Origin: Apoda limacodes
Lineage: Eukaryota; Arthropoda; Insecta; Lepidoptera; Limacodidae
Direction of reading: 5' to 3'
Length of the DNA: 64,000 nucleotides
Assembly: GCA_946406115.1 (NCBI GenBank)
Contig: OX291546.1
Location: forward strand, 10,223,019-10,287,018
In this document: piece after piece, positions 44,361 to 55,392 of the stretch
How the letters are laid out: every line of letters begins with the position of its first letter
How positions within the stretch are numbered: position 1 is the first letter of the stretch
The notes under the pieces: generated by a model
What the model was told of the DNA's origin: nothing
The model's database searches: none
Seen by the model: the letters and a program-made list of their open reading frames with translations, nothing else
Position numbers and translations under genes: made by a program

Positions 44361-46835
44361 CCCAAAAAATTTAAGTGTGGCAACCAATGTGACAACACTG
44401 AGTTTTTTACTTACTGTGTCCACGTTTTGATTGTTTGTTACGATAAAATATATACTTGTTTTTAAAGTATTTTAATGATAAGAGTACTGTCGTGATGTCT
44501 TTTTGTCTTTTTTTTTGGATTTCATTTTATGATTGAAATGTTAAAGACCACATCATTTGAGCACATTCAAGTTGTTTATTCAACATCACTTTATACAGGG
44601 TGTAACAGAATAGGGGAACCTAAGTACTATTCCAGCAGAATATACTTAGATCAGTATTAAATGCTTACATACTATACAACTATTAAATGAAAGTCCTATG
44701 CTGTTTTTATTGATAATTTGTATAAAAATCGTATGTTTTTCAAGTTAGGGCATGAATTTTGTATAAACAAATGCTGACATTTGTTTAAAGAGATGTTTTA
44801 AGATGTTAGGATACATATAAATGCGAAAGTTTTTTTTTTTTATTGGTTATTGACTAAGGTCGCAACGGAGCATCCAAGTATCCTGATTTTTGGCAATGGG
44901 ACAATAGAAGAGATGGAGAAGCACATAGATCTTTATTATGATACCGCGGGACACTCTTAATTCACGTCGCAAGGGGGCAAGGAGGTGACTTGATATTTGA
45001 TATAAGGAGAGCTGAAGGGACGTAGAAGGACAAAAGGTACTGTTTGTTCCGATCGAAATTTCTTACTACTTTTTCGTGGGCGATGCCGCAGTGTACCTTT
45101 AGTTGGCAAAGAAGCAACGGAGCCCCCTTATTTTAATATAGGAAAATCTCAAGGTACGTAGGTAAAGTACGAATATACACGGTAAGGTAGGTTCCCACGG
45201 AACTGGTACCGGCGAGGCAGTTGCTCCTTTATGTCACAAAGACCCAGAATGATTAATAGTAGTACCAAGCTAAGGTACGCCGGGTGCAAATGCTTCGGCA
45301 CAGGTATAACATTAAATACTTTCTCTGACAATTAATAAATGGAAGAAACGGCAATGACCAATCACTCCGCAAGTGAAGCCGCAGGAAAAAGCTAGCCATA
45401 CCTGCTCAACGCGTGAAGATTTACTTATTTTGGGTAGCAAAAGTCTTGTTGCTATAGATAAGAAATTATAATAAAAAATGTTACCCAAAAGCAGAAAATC
45501 GACGACCAAATTTTAAAGAACCGTCTGAATTCTTGACAAAAACTTTACTTCAAATTAAAGCAAAATAAAACTATAATTTTTGTCATATCTTCTGATACTA
45601 GAACCGTAATCAAAACGACATGCAACTTTATTTCGAATCAAAATACAAGTTCGACTACCGTGTAACATCATCGGCTGATACGCACTGGTCATCAACCACA
45701 GAATAGGTTCTTGTCTCTTTTGATCCGAGTCAAGCTTCTAGCGGACCATCCACGTCGGTTCAATGAATCGATTCCAATGACTCCTTGCACAGTGTATGAG
45801 ACATTTGTTCACACACTCTATAAAACATGTGATATTCATCTTCACAGATTAAATAGTGGTTAACTATAGATTAATTTCAATGTGATATTATATTTGACAT
45901 GCGACAGTTATATTGGCTTCATGTTTGTTGAGTGGTTTCAACTTACAAGCTATCATGGATTGAAAGTGATCCTAAACTTAACTAGAGCCTTTAGCATCGA
46001 ACCTAAAAAAGTCTACGTACGTGTCATACCTTCCCACATATTCAGGTTAGAAATTTTAAAGGTATCAGTAAGATAAGCTTTACCTTGTGTCCTGAGTGGC
46101 AGAGGTTCAAACCCAGCATTGCAGAGACAGACAAAAAAAGAAAGCCCTCTTGCGGCCTAAAATGGGAAGTATGAAAACTAACGTCATCTATCGACACGGC
46201 GACGAACTAGTTTGATATGTGTTTGTGTTTACGTATACGCACACCTACATTAATAAAATTTGACTTAGGTGGTTTAGCAATAAGGTCTCAACCCACAAAA
46301 AGTCACTTTTGAGTAGGGCATGCACCCGGGATGACTCGGTTTCTAAATTACCTGGGTATAACCGATTCTGGAGTACATTGGATGGAACACGTTCCGAACT
46401 TAGTCAGTTTCCCCGGTTCTCTAAAAAATAGAAAAAATATAATATGTACCTAAGCATGTAAAACCATTCAGTTTGTCAGTGCGCATACGCAGCGTTGCCA
46501 GCTCGCTAGCGACACCTACTCCCACCCCTGCTCAGTTCTCAGTTACTCGTCGAACAAAGTAAACGTGAATCATGTCGTGGCTAATCTGTTAGTTGTAATG
46601 GGAGTGTAAGTGTGACATGACTTCTCTATAAATCTAAAATGGCGGACTAGTTATTTTTTAGCACCCCCATAATATGGGTATCAAATGAAAGGGTTTCTTC
46701 TTGAAAAATGTTGTCAGAACCGACAAGGGTCAACTGTTGGCGATAAACTTTTATTAAAAAGCAAATAAAAAAAACTTAATAAAAAAATATTTAAGAAAAC
46801 AATTTTTTATTTAAATGCTCTGATCGCATGACTGC
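44361..46835. other. Stretch without recognised genes
   Basis: Frames of up to 65 codons show no family. The patches at 44,860-45,120 and 46,480-46,570 are GC-richer but match nothing I know. Confidence 0.35.
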
Positions 46836-46837
46836 AG

Positions 46838-46968
46838 CTGATTTGTGAATCTAAATCATTCAGGGCGCCACCGAAACGCATACAAAAAAACATTCAAATC
46901 AGTCCAGACGTTTAGGAGGAGTAGGTACAGTGACATACACACGTACAGTAGAATTATATATATAAAGA
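46838..46968 (+). mobile_element. Lepidopteran non-autonomous repeat, short copy
   Basis: 'gctgatttgtgaatctaaat', 'cattcaaatcagtccag', 'cgtttaggaggag' and 'agtagaattatatatataaa' match 8,380-8,515 almost base for base. Confidence 0.65.
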
Positions 46969-47076
46969 TAAAAGCTTGTCGCGAGATTTACCTGTGTAAA
47001 TAAACAAGATTAAAATGTAGGTAACTTAATTTAATAGATTTTATATATAACATAAAATCTCGCGACAAGCTTTTAT
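46968..47076. repeat. Perfect 22-bp inverted repeat (hairpin or MITE)
   Basis: 46,968-46,989 (containing AAAAGCTTGTCGCGAGATTT) is the exact reverse complement of 47,055-47,076. The loop of 65 bases is AT-rich and non-coding. Confidence 0.75.
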
Positions 47077-47270
47077 ATCAATATAAATTGTGTAAAATTG
47101 ATGCCTTTGATCCAATTTAAAGTTTATTTTCTTCTTTATAGATTTTTATAATAGCTTATTTTTTAAAAAACGATTTTTCATTAATAATTTATATTAAAAC
47201 TTAAACCATATTTAAAAAACAAGCGATGGAACAGGGTAAGTCATGGAACCGGTACCGATTCTGCATGCCA

Positions 47271-47325
47271 TACTTTTAAGATATTGAAGCTTAAAGTTCA
47301 AACAACTTCAATATCTCAAAAGTAT
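47271..47325. repeat. Stem-loop with 19-bp arms
   Basis: TACTTTTAAGATATTGAAG and CTTCAATATCTCAAAAGTA pair at 18 of 19 positions around a 17-base loop. Could be a small MITE remnant; nothing shows it is transcribed. Confidence 0.55.
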
Positions 47326-47329
47326 TTTT

Positions 47330-48985
47330 TTTGTAGGTTGAGTCCTTTCTGCTGAACTACGTGCAATTATTTTGATTATTTAGGTTTTATTTAAAGATAG
47401 CTAGTTTCAAAAAGCTTAGAATCCACACTTACATTTACGTAAAGTAGGTACCTAAATAATGACATTGAAATTGTGCTTACTAAATAAAAGTAGGTACTTC
47501 TGTGTTTTCTTTTGTATTTTTAATTAAAATTTAAATTTAAAAAACATCAAAATTAGCTAACGCAATTTATTAAAATCTTAAACCTAGTGAAGCCCTAACC
47601 TTTTCAAAATCTATATTACAAAATAACAAAAGACTCAAGAAAATGCAGAATGCCACTTGTTTCCAGTGATTACAAGCAAAAAAATTATAAACCACAAATT
47701 AACCTAACGAATCACAAAGGTGAAATGTATCATCAAACTTAATATATAAAATAAAAGTTAGCAAAATAAAAGCAATATTCACAAAACTCTGTTCTCTCTA
47801 ACGATCGATCCATAAGATTGTAAGGATCAAAAGTTTGTAAGGGCTCAATTAAGGTAAGACTACATAAAAGTCATGAATAACAAAAAAAAATCTACTTCCT
47901 ACATATGTATAGGAAAAATTTAATTGACCGGCATAAAAAAAATCAATTGTGAAAATTGCTTATTATTTTGCTGACACGTAAACTAAATACTCGCGAGAGT
48001 ATTTTGTTAAAGAGACCATTATACACTCCTATATACTTATGTTCAAAAGCGTATGAAGTTTTCGCCATAAGAATTGTGAAATATTTCTGTTTTTTTGTAT
48101 CTTTAATTGCAGGAAACATAATAAGTAATATATTAGAAATAAATGACTAGTTCATAGCTAACGGCATACTTGTTAATTAAGAAAAAACTAAATCTATAAA
48201 TATTAGTTTAAAGGATTTTAAAAATTTAAAAACCTATGAAACGTTCATGCGTTTCATTTAAAAAAGTTTAACTCAATGTCAATTCTACTTAGCTCAGAAA
48301 ATAAAATTTGGTGTTCCTTAAGGTTATTCTGGGTCATATTGGAAGTAAACACCAATTCAAATATCACAAATTTTACAAATAAGCATAAGAAATGTTATTA
48401 AGATAATAAATCATTGTGAAATATCGACATATTCAGTGTTGTTATACGTTTTTGTTTTTTAGTAATTTTAGAGATACCTACGTGTAGCTTACAGAAACTT
48501 AAAATGCGGGTGAGTGTTCAACCTGATTTACCTCGTCATTTGTGAGGGTGCTCGTTGTTGCGGTCATCTCACCTCACTTGGTTAAAGACCTTAGATTACT
48601 GAAACCTTATAATCTTAGGTGCGTTCTATTGACGACATTAAAAGTTCTGTTTACCAAATGTAAACAAACAATATAGCCGTTCACTATTTGACTGCACATC
48701 CATTACTCTAGCTCCCGAGCATGTGTTGCGTTGAATGCGGTTCGGAAGTGACATCACAGCGCATTTAGTTTTGGTCAACAAAACGATCGAATATGCGCAT
48801 AGAGAGCATTGAGCACATTCAATGCGTATAATGATTGTCAACAAAACGCCCCTCTTGAAGCAGTAGTAGGTGCGTAAATTCGGATATACCTAGTCTCTTT
48901 ATTGTTTTTTGAGACAGTAGCCTTTACCTTCTGACCATTAGGCCTCACTTTCATAAAGTCATTCATAGTTAATTTAATACATAGT
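47330..48985. other. AT-rich stretch, no gene seen
   Basis: Nothing recognised. Confidence 0.4.
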
Positions 48986-48989
48986 GTAT

Positions 48990-49235
48990 CGAACCTGTGG
49001 TGTACTTGTCAAGGCAAATCAAACGAGGCCAAACTCGATGGGGTTACCTCATTTCGTTACAGAGGTCCTATGGCCACCTTCCGGCTCCATCATCAGACCA
49101 GCTCTATGATATCATTATATTGCATTGTCAACCGATTTACGTGTGTCCTTTTAAAATAATTTCAATAAACACCGGAAAGTACACGTCAACTTAGCAGATT
49201 TGATCGCAGACACAGGACAGGTGAAACTAAATAAA
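48990..49235 (+). mobile_element. LINE 3' UTR fragment
   Basis: 'ggtcctatggccaccttccg', 'gctccatcatcagaccagct', 'tatattgcattgtcaaccga' and the end 'ggacaggtgaaactaaataa' form a 3' UTR I recognise as widespread in lepidopteran genomes. No coding part remains. Confidence 0.55.
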
Positions 49236-50350
49236 ACCTTCTAAGAACATCGTTTCGAAGTCTTTTTAATATATAGGTGAGATAACAGGAATAAATAAAA
49301 CCACCAGTTTAAAGTTTAGGCATTTCTCTAAAAAAAATCAGTGTTTTTTTTATTGACAGTTAAATCTTTGATCCTTTTGGCCCACGTCGACTCCGTTCTA
49401 AAACTAAAATTGTAGTTTTGGTATTACCCAAACAAACCAGCAACGAACGCAACAATTGCGATTTGAAACAATGCGGTCACGATGACCTTTAAACCCTTAT
49501 AGAACTAAACTAACTACTTTTATATAGGTACAATAAATATTAATAAATAATATGTGTAAAAATACTTGGAGGCTATTAAATATGGTATGGTATCTATGTA
49601 AAGCCTCCATGAACATGACTCATCGTCAGGTTTAGTCCAATATATGGTTGGTACCTCATACTCAATTATTAAATTTAATCATACTTTAATTTGGTGAAAT
49701 GTGAACTATTTTTTTTTATTTATTTCATACTTGATACAATTTCAAATAAAAATACATGTTTTATCATCAACTTCTTCGTCTTCACAGTTACATAAGTTAA
49801 ATTTATCGTTATTTTTAAAATATAAATTTAAACTGAGATTCCACTAACATTTTATTTGGTGCTTAATGTTATTCAGTACCAATTTAAAGACTAACCAAAG
49901 ATAGGATCCTATTATATATATATATTTATTGCGAAAACTTATTACTTTTTTTTATAATATAAAACCTCGACCTAATAAATTTTTTTGATACACATCATGA
50001 AATTTGAGACACTTTAAAGATACCTATACGAATTAAATTTTAACGATAGCTTAATATTCTAGTTTTTGTTTTCTTATAATCTAAGACCTAAATTAAATCA
50101 TTTTAAAATTTGTACACAATAAAAAATAAAAAACAGATTACAGATAGGTACCTACCAAATTATATTTTTTTATCTATAGTATAAAATTTATTGAATAAGT
50201 TTACGAATATAATATATGCACAGACATAATTAGAAAATTTATAAGTGTTAGGTACTATGTACTTTCGCATTCTATTACCGTGGTATTTTTGTGTATTACC
50301 TACAATAATTTTTTTTTTAGACATACGGGTTGGATATTTATGTATTCCTT
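49236..50350. other. AT-rich stretch, no gene seen
   Basis: Nothing recognised. Confidence 0.4.
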
Positions 50351-50354
50351 CATT

Positions 50355-50640
50355 TTTAGGATTCCGTACCCAAAGGGTAATTAGCGGTACCCTATTACAA
50401 AGACTTCGCTGTCCGTCCATCCGTCCATCTGTCATCAGGCAGTATCTCATGAACCGTGATAGTTAGACAGTTGAAGAAGATGTATTTCTGTTGCCGCTAT
50501 AACAAGAAATACTTAAAAAACTGAATAAAATAAATATTTAAGGGGGCTCCCATACAACAAACGTGATTTTTTTGCCGTTTTTATAGATAATGGTACGGAA
50601 CCCTTCGTGCGCGAGTCCGACACGCACTTGGCCGATTTTT
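50355..50640 (+). mobile_element. 'gggttccgtac' family repeat, nearly full length
   Basis: Begins 'ttaggattccgtacccaaag', continues 'ccctattacaaagacttcgc', 'atctcatgaaccgtgatag', 'gatgtatttctgttgccgct' and 'ggctcccatacaacaaacgt', and ends 'atggtacggaacccttcgtg' with 'gcacttggccgattttt'. Its two ends share inverted 'ttccgtac/gtacggaa' blocks. Partial copies are at 9,703, 16,231, 52,490 and 55,262. Class not established. Confidence 0.65.
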
Positions 50641-50902
50641 ACATTTATTAATATTGTACTGTCCCAGTAATATTGTTAATTTAACTTTTCGTTCAATTGG
50701 TAGGATTTTACAAAATTTAAAAAGATGCTCGTAATCTTAATTCTATTTATTCTTTTTATTTCTATCAGCTAATAATTTTAAGTCTGGTCTGTTTTTTTTC
50801 AATAAGATACCTTTTATACGTGAGTGTATATGCACCCAATCCTTATCTTATTTTTGCATCTCCAAGAGAAAATTATAACATGTACATTAATTTCTTACTA
50901 AT

Positions 50903-50985
50903 AAGCCGAGGCTCCCCCCGCGGGGAGCCCTTGAGCGTTGGGCGCTATATGGGCTGAGGCTCCTTCATAGACTCGCCCAAAAAAA
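50903..50985 (-). repeat. GC-rich dispersed repeat, inverted relative to 13,663-13,742
   Basis: 'ccccgcggggagcccttgag' and 'cgttgggcgct' are the reverse complement of the earlier copy. Confidence 0.6.
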
Positions 50986-51100
50986 ACCGGTGAAGCAGTA
51001 ATGGCTGTAACAGCCAACTGCATAGTCAGTTCAGAAAAAAAAAATTGTTTGCTTGGTGACAATCGTAAGAGTGACCTATCGGCGACAATTCAGTAATTTT

Positions 51101-51480
51101 CTATATATAGTATGGTGAGTGTGTTATCATACATTTGGTCTTATTTGCGTTTATAATTATACCGTTGTCATGTGTCCACTGTGTTAAGTTATCTAAATCA
51201 GTTTGCATTGCGTTTTGCACGTTTGATATGCTTCTGCCACTATACAATAAGCATCTATTATCAGTATACATATAAATATTACTATTTATTACGACATTAA
51301 ACATGCTATTTACGTGCATTATGTAGCAAATGGGTCCGTAATCCGAACCGGTTTGCACACCGTACTTAATGTTTCCTTTTGTAGATACTCATAGCTTGCA
51401 ACAAGCCACTACGATCAATGGTATAGAATGCCTTTTTAAAGTCTATAAATATAGCCACAGAAATATTTTTATTATTTATA
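51101..51480 (-). mobile_element. LINE reverse transcriptase palm fragment
   Basis: The minus strand reads 'VAIFIDFKKAFYTID' (51,480-51,430; the first catalytic Asp motif), a stop and shift near 51,370, then 'QTGSDYGPICYIMHVNSMF' and 'MYTDNRCLLYSG' (51,101-51,358), where the catalytic pair is read as Asp-Asn instead of Asp-Asp, and 'WTHDNGIIINANKTKCM'. The spacing between motifs is shortened by a deletion. Non-functional. Confidence 0.8.
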
Positions 51481-51779
51481 TTTATTTATAATTTGGTGAA
51501 ATGTAAACTATTGTTTTGTGTAGATCAGCTGCTCCCCCAAGGCCACTAGACAATGATGTCACTACAACAATGCCACAGAGTAATGTACAATAATGGCGTA
51601 CATATTAAGTCTATAGCATAGCGGAGTACCTACGTTTAGCAATGGTAAGACGATATGATCAAGTTAAACTATCGGTTAAGTAACGTATCGCTGCTGTAAG
51701 ACGAGACGTGTGTCACACATCACTAACGTTTAGATATTATGTGGGCAAGTACCGACAGCAACGGTCAATTGTTCATTAT

Positions 51780-52265
51780 AATGATTTATTAACAATTCGA
51801 GCTAAAAGAATCGTCGACAATCCCAAACTCACAAGCCGTATTGAAACCCCTAAGTCTGGGGAGAAATTATGCCTCCCTGTGTGTGTTTTACCCACAGAGC
51901 TCGGAACCATATTGCACTCGCCGCCGAGTAGCGCCAGCGCCCAGTATTCCTTGCTCTGTGGTTTTACCGCTTGTATAGGATGTGTTCTGAGGAATTGCTT
52001 AAAATGATGCTCACGGCTACTTTCTACCATCGCACCGCTCCCCATCAGCAGAGAATTCATCATCACAGCTTAGAACCTATAAGGTCACGTACAGTGCGGT
52101 TCCAGAGCAACTTTCTCCCGTGATCGCTTAGGTTTTCCCTAAGGACTATAATATGGGGTTCTTCATAAAAGAAGTATTTTTAAGGGTAGGCAACGCGCGA
52201 GTTTTACAGGCTTACCATAAGGCGAACTCTTTACTTGTTTGCCATAGTATACCATAGTAGTATAA
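51780..52265 (+). mobile_element. LINE C-terminus and 3' end
   Basis: 'RIVDNPKLTSRIE' and 'LCLPVCVLP' correspond to the 'RIVDDPKLTCR' region at 17,185. Later 'FYHRTAP'- and 'FLKGRQRAS'-type pieces occur in shifted frames, ending near 'caggcttaccataaggcgaa' and 'tgtttgccatagta'. Decayed copy of the same family. Confidence 0.7.
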
Positions 52266-52489
52266 AAAAGATTGTCTACAAAATCTTGGCACCTCTCCGC
52301 TGTACTTTATGAGACTGTGTGGTCTAAATAAAAGAACTGTTTTGTTTGTATGTGCAATTTTCGCATAGTTTATTGTTTGCTAACACGTACAAATTAATAG
52401 TTTTGTCCATTGTAGTGTTTTTAGCATGTACCAAGATTTTGTATACGTACTAAGAATAAGATTTTGATACTGCGTTACAACGCTAGTAT

Positions 52490-52540
52490 AAAAAATTGGA
52501 CAAGTGCGAGTTGAACTCGCGTAGATAGGGTTCCGTATGA
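52490..52540 (+). mobile_element. 'gggttccgtac' family terminus
   Basis: 'ttggacaagtgcgagttgaa', 'ctcgcgtagat' and 'agggttccgtatga' form the terminus in reverse orientation relative to the end of the 50,355 copy. Confidence 0.45.
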
Positions 52541-53240
52541 TGAATAATCTGACCCCAATTAATTTACTATATATATAAACAATCTTTTTTGTATGTGAAG
52601 AAACTGCAAATGCTATCGACTTGAAATTTAAACAGTACTTTTGCTTGCTGAGTTGCTGGCATCTATCTTAAACAGCTCTGGAAAACACTTTTACAAAAAA
52701 AAAATTTGCCCTAACAACCACGCAAACTGTACTAAAGGGAACACGCATGTTGTGTCGTATGTATACATAGATAAATGTATTAGCACGACTGTCCGTGTGT
52801 ATGTGTGTAGTGACGTGCATCGCGCTAAGTGCGCGCACGCATAATTTTGCAGTATTTTGTATCGTCTCAAAACCACAGAGTGACCAGCTTGATGCAAAAC
52901 GCTCGAATTACAACCGCAAGTGAAATCGCTTCACAAAAAGACCTTTTGGCTTCTGCGTTCAGTTTAAAAGTAAGTATAGTTATGTATTTTATACCTAAAG
53001 GCAAATAAAAATAAACACATTTCCACCATAGACTATTTAACATAATTTACCATAAATTCTGTTTAAAATTTACAATTACTTCTTATCGCAAATTTCAAAA
53101 TATGTATAAAAGTTTAATAGGATCCACATCTTGCGATCCTAAAAATCGGACACAATATGTAAAGCTGGCGGCCTAAAAAAATCCAATTCAGGAATTTATA
53201 GCATCGGTACTTTCTGGAGGTGGTGTAGGATTAGGTATGT
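52541..53240. other. Unassigned stretch, probably old repeat
   Basis: 52,600-52,930 has features of a dispersed repeat (poly-A-like run, 'gtccgtgtgtatgtgtgtag'), but I cannot assign it. No gene seen. Confidence 0.3.
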
Positions 53241-53244
53241 CTAC

Positions 53245-53765
53245 CTGGTGTAGGATTAGGTATGTCATTCAATCCAACTTGGCCGGAACAACATCGAGAA
53301 AAAGCCGATAGGAGGATCCAGCTAGTGTGGGCAGCATTTGGTAAGCTTTGTCAAGTCGTCTCGTTGCCTACAATGCAGATTCTAAAGAAAAAGTCGTACC
53401 TACTGTCTGTCATGACCTCTTGACACTGCCTAAACATTGACACTGACTGTGTGGCCAATCCAAAGTTTCTGGGAGTTTCTCTAAGGAATCGAATCCGAAA
53501 TGTGGACATGCGAAAGAGAACAAAAGTCACCAACATCGCTTGCAGAATAAGCAAGCTGAAATGGCAGTGGGCTGGGAACGTCTATCGACGGACCGACTGC
53601 CGATGAAGCAGACGTGTCAAATAGTAGAGACCGCGAAATGGGTAAGCAAAGTATGAGACGCCCTCCAGCAAGATTGCAGAGGGGTAACCTGTAATAACTG
53701 GATGCATATGGCGGATGGAGGAGGCTTATGTCCAGCAGTGAACAAAAATTACCTGATATGATGAG
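53245..53765 (+). mobile_element. RTE-type LINE C-terminal fragment
   Basis: 'NNIEKKADRRIQLVWAAFGK' (from about 53,288), 'LRNRIRNVDMRKRTKVTNIA' (about 53,485), 'RISKLKWQWAGNVYRRTD' and finally 'MEEAYVQQ' in shifting frames, then a decayed (TGA)n end 'tgatatgatgaggatcgg'. A short tandem duplication 'ggtgtaggattaggtatgtc' lies at 53,222-53,266. Dead. Confidence 0.75.
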
Positions 53766-55260
53766 GATCGGAAGATATGTAACGCCTTTAAATCGTACCT
53801 CCTATTGCTATTAGGACACGTTAGCGTAATAACAGCCATTCTGGAATGTCTAATTAAAACCGAGTCCGCTCACAGAGCATTCATAATAGCTCGGTTTTTG
53901 CCACACGCTATGATTACTTCTTTTAAGACGGTTATTTCTTGTTATTAACCATTCAATGTTTTGTGAAGTATCTCTAAGTGATCTAGTTTTTCTTGTCTGT
54001 CTGGTTCAGTTCTATATAATCGTCTTTACGGCAAATACAAAAAGATTGTAAATTATTAGACTATAAATTATTCTTATCTTACTTCTTGCTATATATATAA
54101 TATAAAAAAGGAGTATTTATCTTTACATAAATTTTATGTCATTCAATGCACTAATTCATTAATTTTTTCTAAAATGTAACTAAAAAGTGTTCTTTTTTTT
54201 TCGTAAGTTAACCTTTATTTTTTACCTTACGTTTGCCTATGAGCAAAAAGAAAAAATGACAGAAAGAACGCTAAGCGAAATGAAGTGATAGCATGGGCTA
54301 GTAATGCGACACGGTGGGTCGGGTGTAGAGTGAGAAGCTTGGATACAGCCTCTTGGCTTGTCTACGGTACTTGGCAACATTTGACATGAAAATGTTTTTG
54401 GTGGCATTTATATATTACTGCAAATTCAAACGAGTGTTGTTTTAATTTTCAGCTTGTTAGGTTATTGATATTTCCCGTTTTGTCATTTTTCTTATACATA
54501 AAAAGTAGTTTCTTTAACTAACCTTTTCCACTTATTTTTCATTACTTTGTTTTTATTAAAAACAAATTAAACAGAATTAGTAATGCTGACATTTAAATTA
54601 TCATGTGTTTGATATTTGCAGCAATACACAAATGATAAGAATAAAAACTATAAACCGTAGGTCGACCGGTCGCTATAATTAGGTATAGGGGGATATCCGG
54701 GAAGTATTCCGAAGTTAATGAAATTTTGGCATATCATTTGGGGGTAATCTAGTGTATACAGTCTATGTTTTTGATGCCAAAGCCCCTGTGCTAACGTTTC
54801 ATTAATTTTTAACCAGTCAGACGTATGTTTTATTTCAAAACTAACTAAATACAACAGATTAAAGTTTAAAGAAAACTTCGTCATAGGCACGCTGCATCTA
54901 AAGACTACGAAACACATTTTTTTTTTTATAGTATAAAAATCAATTTAAGAATTTGAATAAATTATGGTATATTTAAGAAGTAGAAAGGAATAAAGTCGCA
55001 TTTTAAATAAGTTTATTTAAGAGAAGTTAACATTTTTTAATCAGTTAATATTTGTCGACCTTCGGCTTGCATTGAAAACGATATAACTATTAAAATAATA
55101 GGTCTAAAAATGTTGCGCTTTTTAAAGCTATTTGTTTGTTTGTTACAATTTTTTGAAATCTACAAAATATTCAAAAATCTTCATTTTCTTGGTAAGTAGA
55201 TGTATTCTGTAAACCGCATTAAGATTTTACACAAAAATAGAAAAAAAAAAAACAATAAAT
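53766..55260. other. AT-rich stretch, no gene seen
   Basis: 54,370-54,410 ('cttggcaacatttgacatga', 'aaatgtttttggtgg') shares a block with 62,058-62,097, so both may hold the end of one repeat family. Otherwise nothing recognised. Confidence 0.35.
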
Positions 55261-55261
55261 T

Positions 55262-55392
55262 TTGGGGGTTCCGTAATTTACCTTTCATTCAATTAACTCA
55301 AATATAAAAATTCAAAATAACTTCATTTTTATAGATAATGGTACGGAACCCTTCCCGCGCAAGTCTGACTCGCACTTGGCCCATTTTTTATT
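55262..55392 (+). mobile_element. 'gggttccgtac' family, internally deleted copy
   Basis: Starts 'gggggttccgtaatttac' and ends 'gataatggtacggaaccctt' with 'ctcgcacttggcccatt'. Both termini are present but the middle is mostly missing. Confidence 0.55.

Noticed and set aside
47271..47325. microRNA precursor
   Set aside because: The stem is short and AT-rich with no conserved seed I recognise; a repeat remnant is more likely.
53155..53180. 'ctggcggcctaaaaaaatcc' as a stray piece of the giant element
   Set aside because: Only about ten bases match and no other part of the unit is present nearby.
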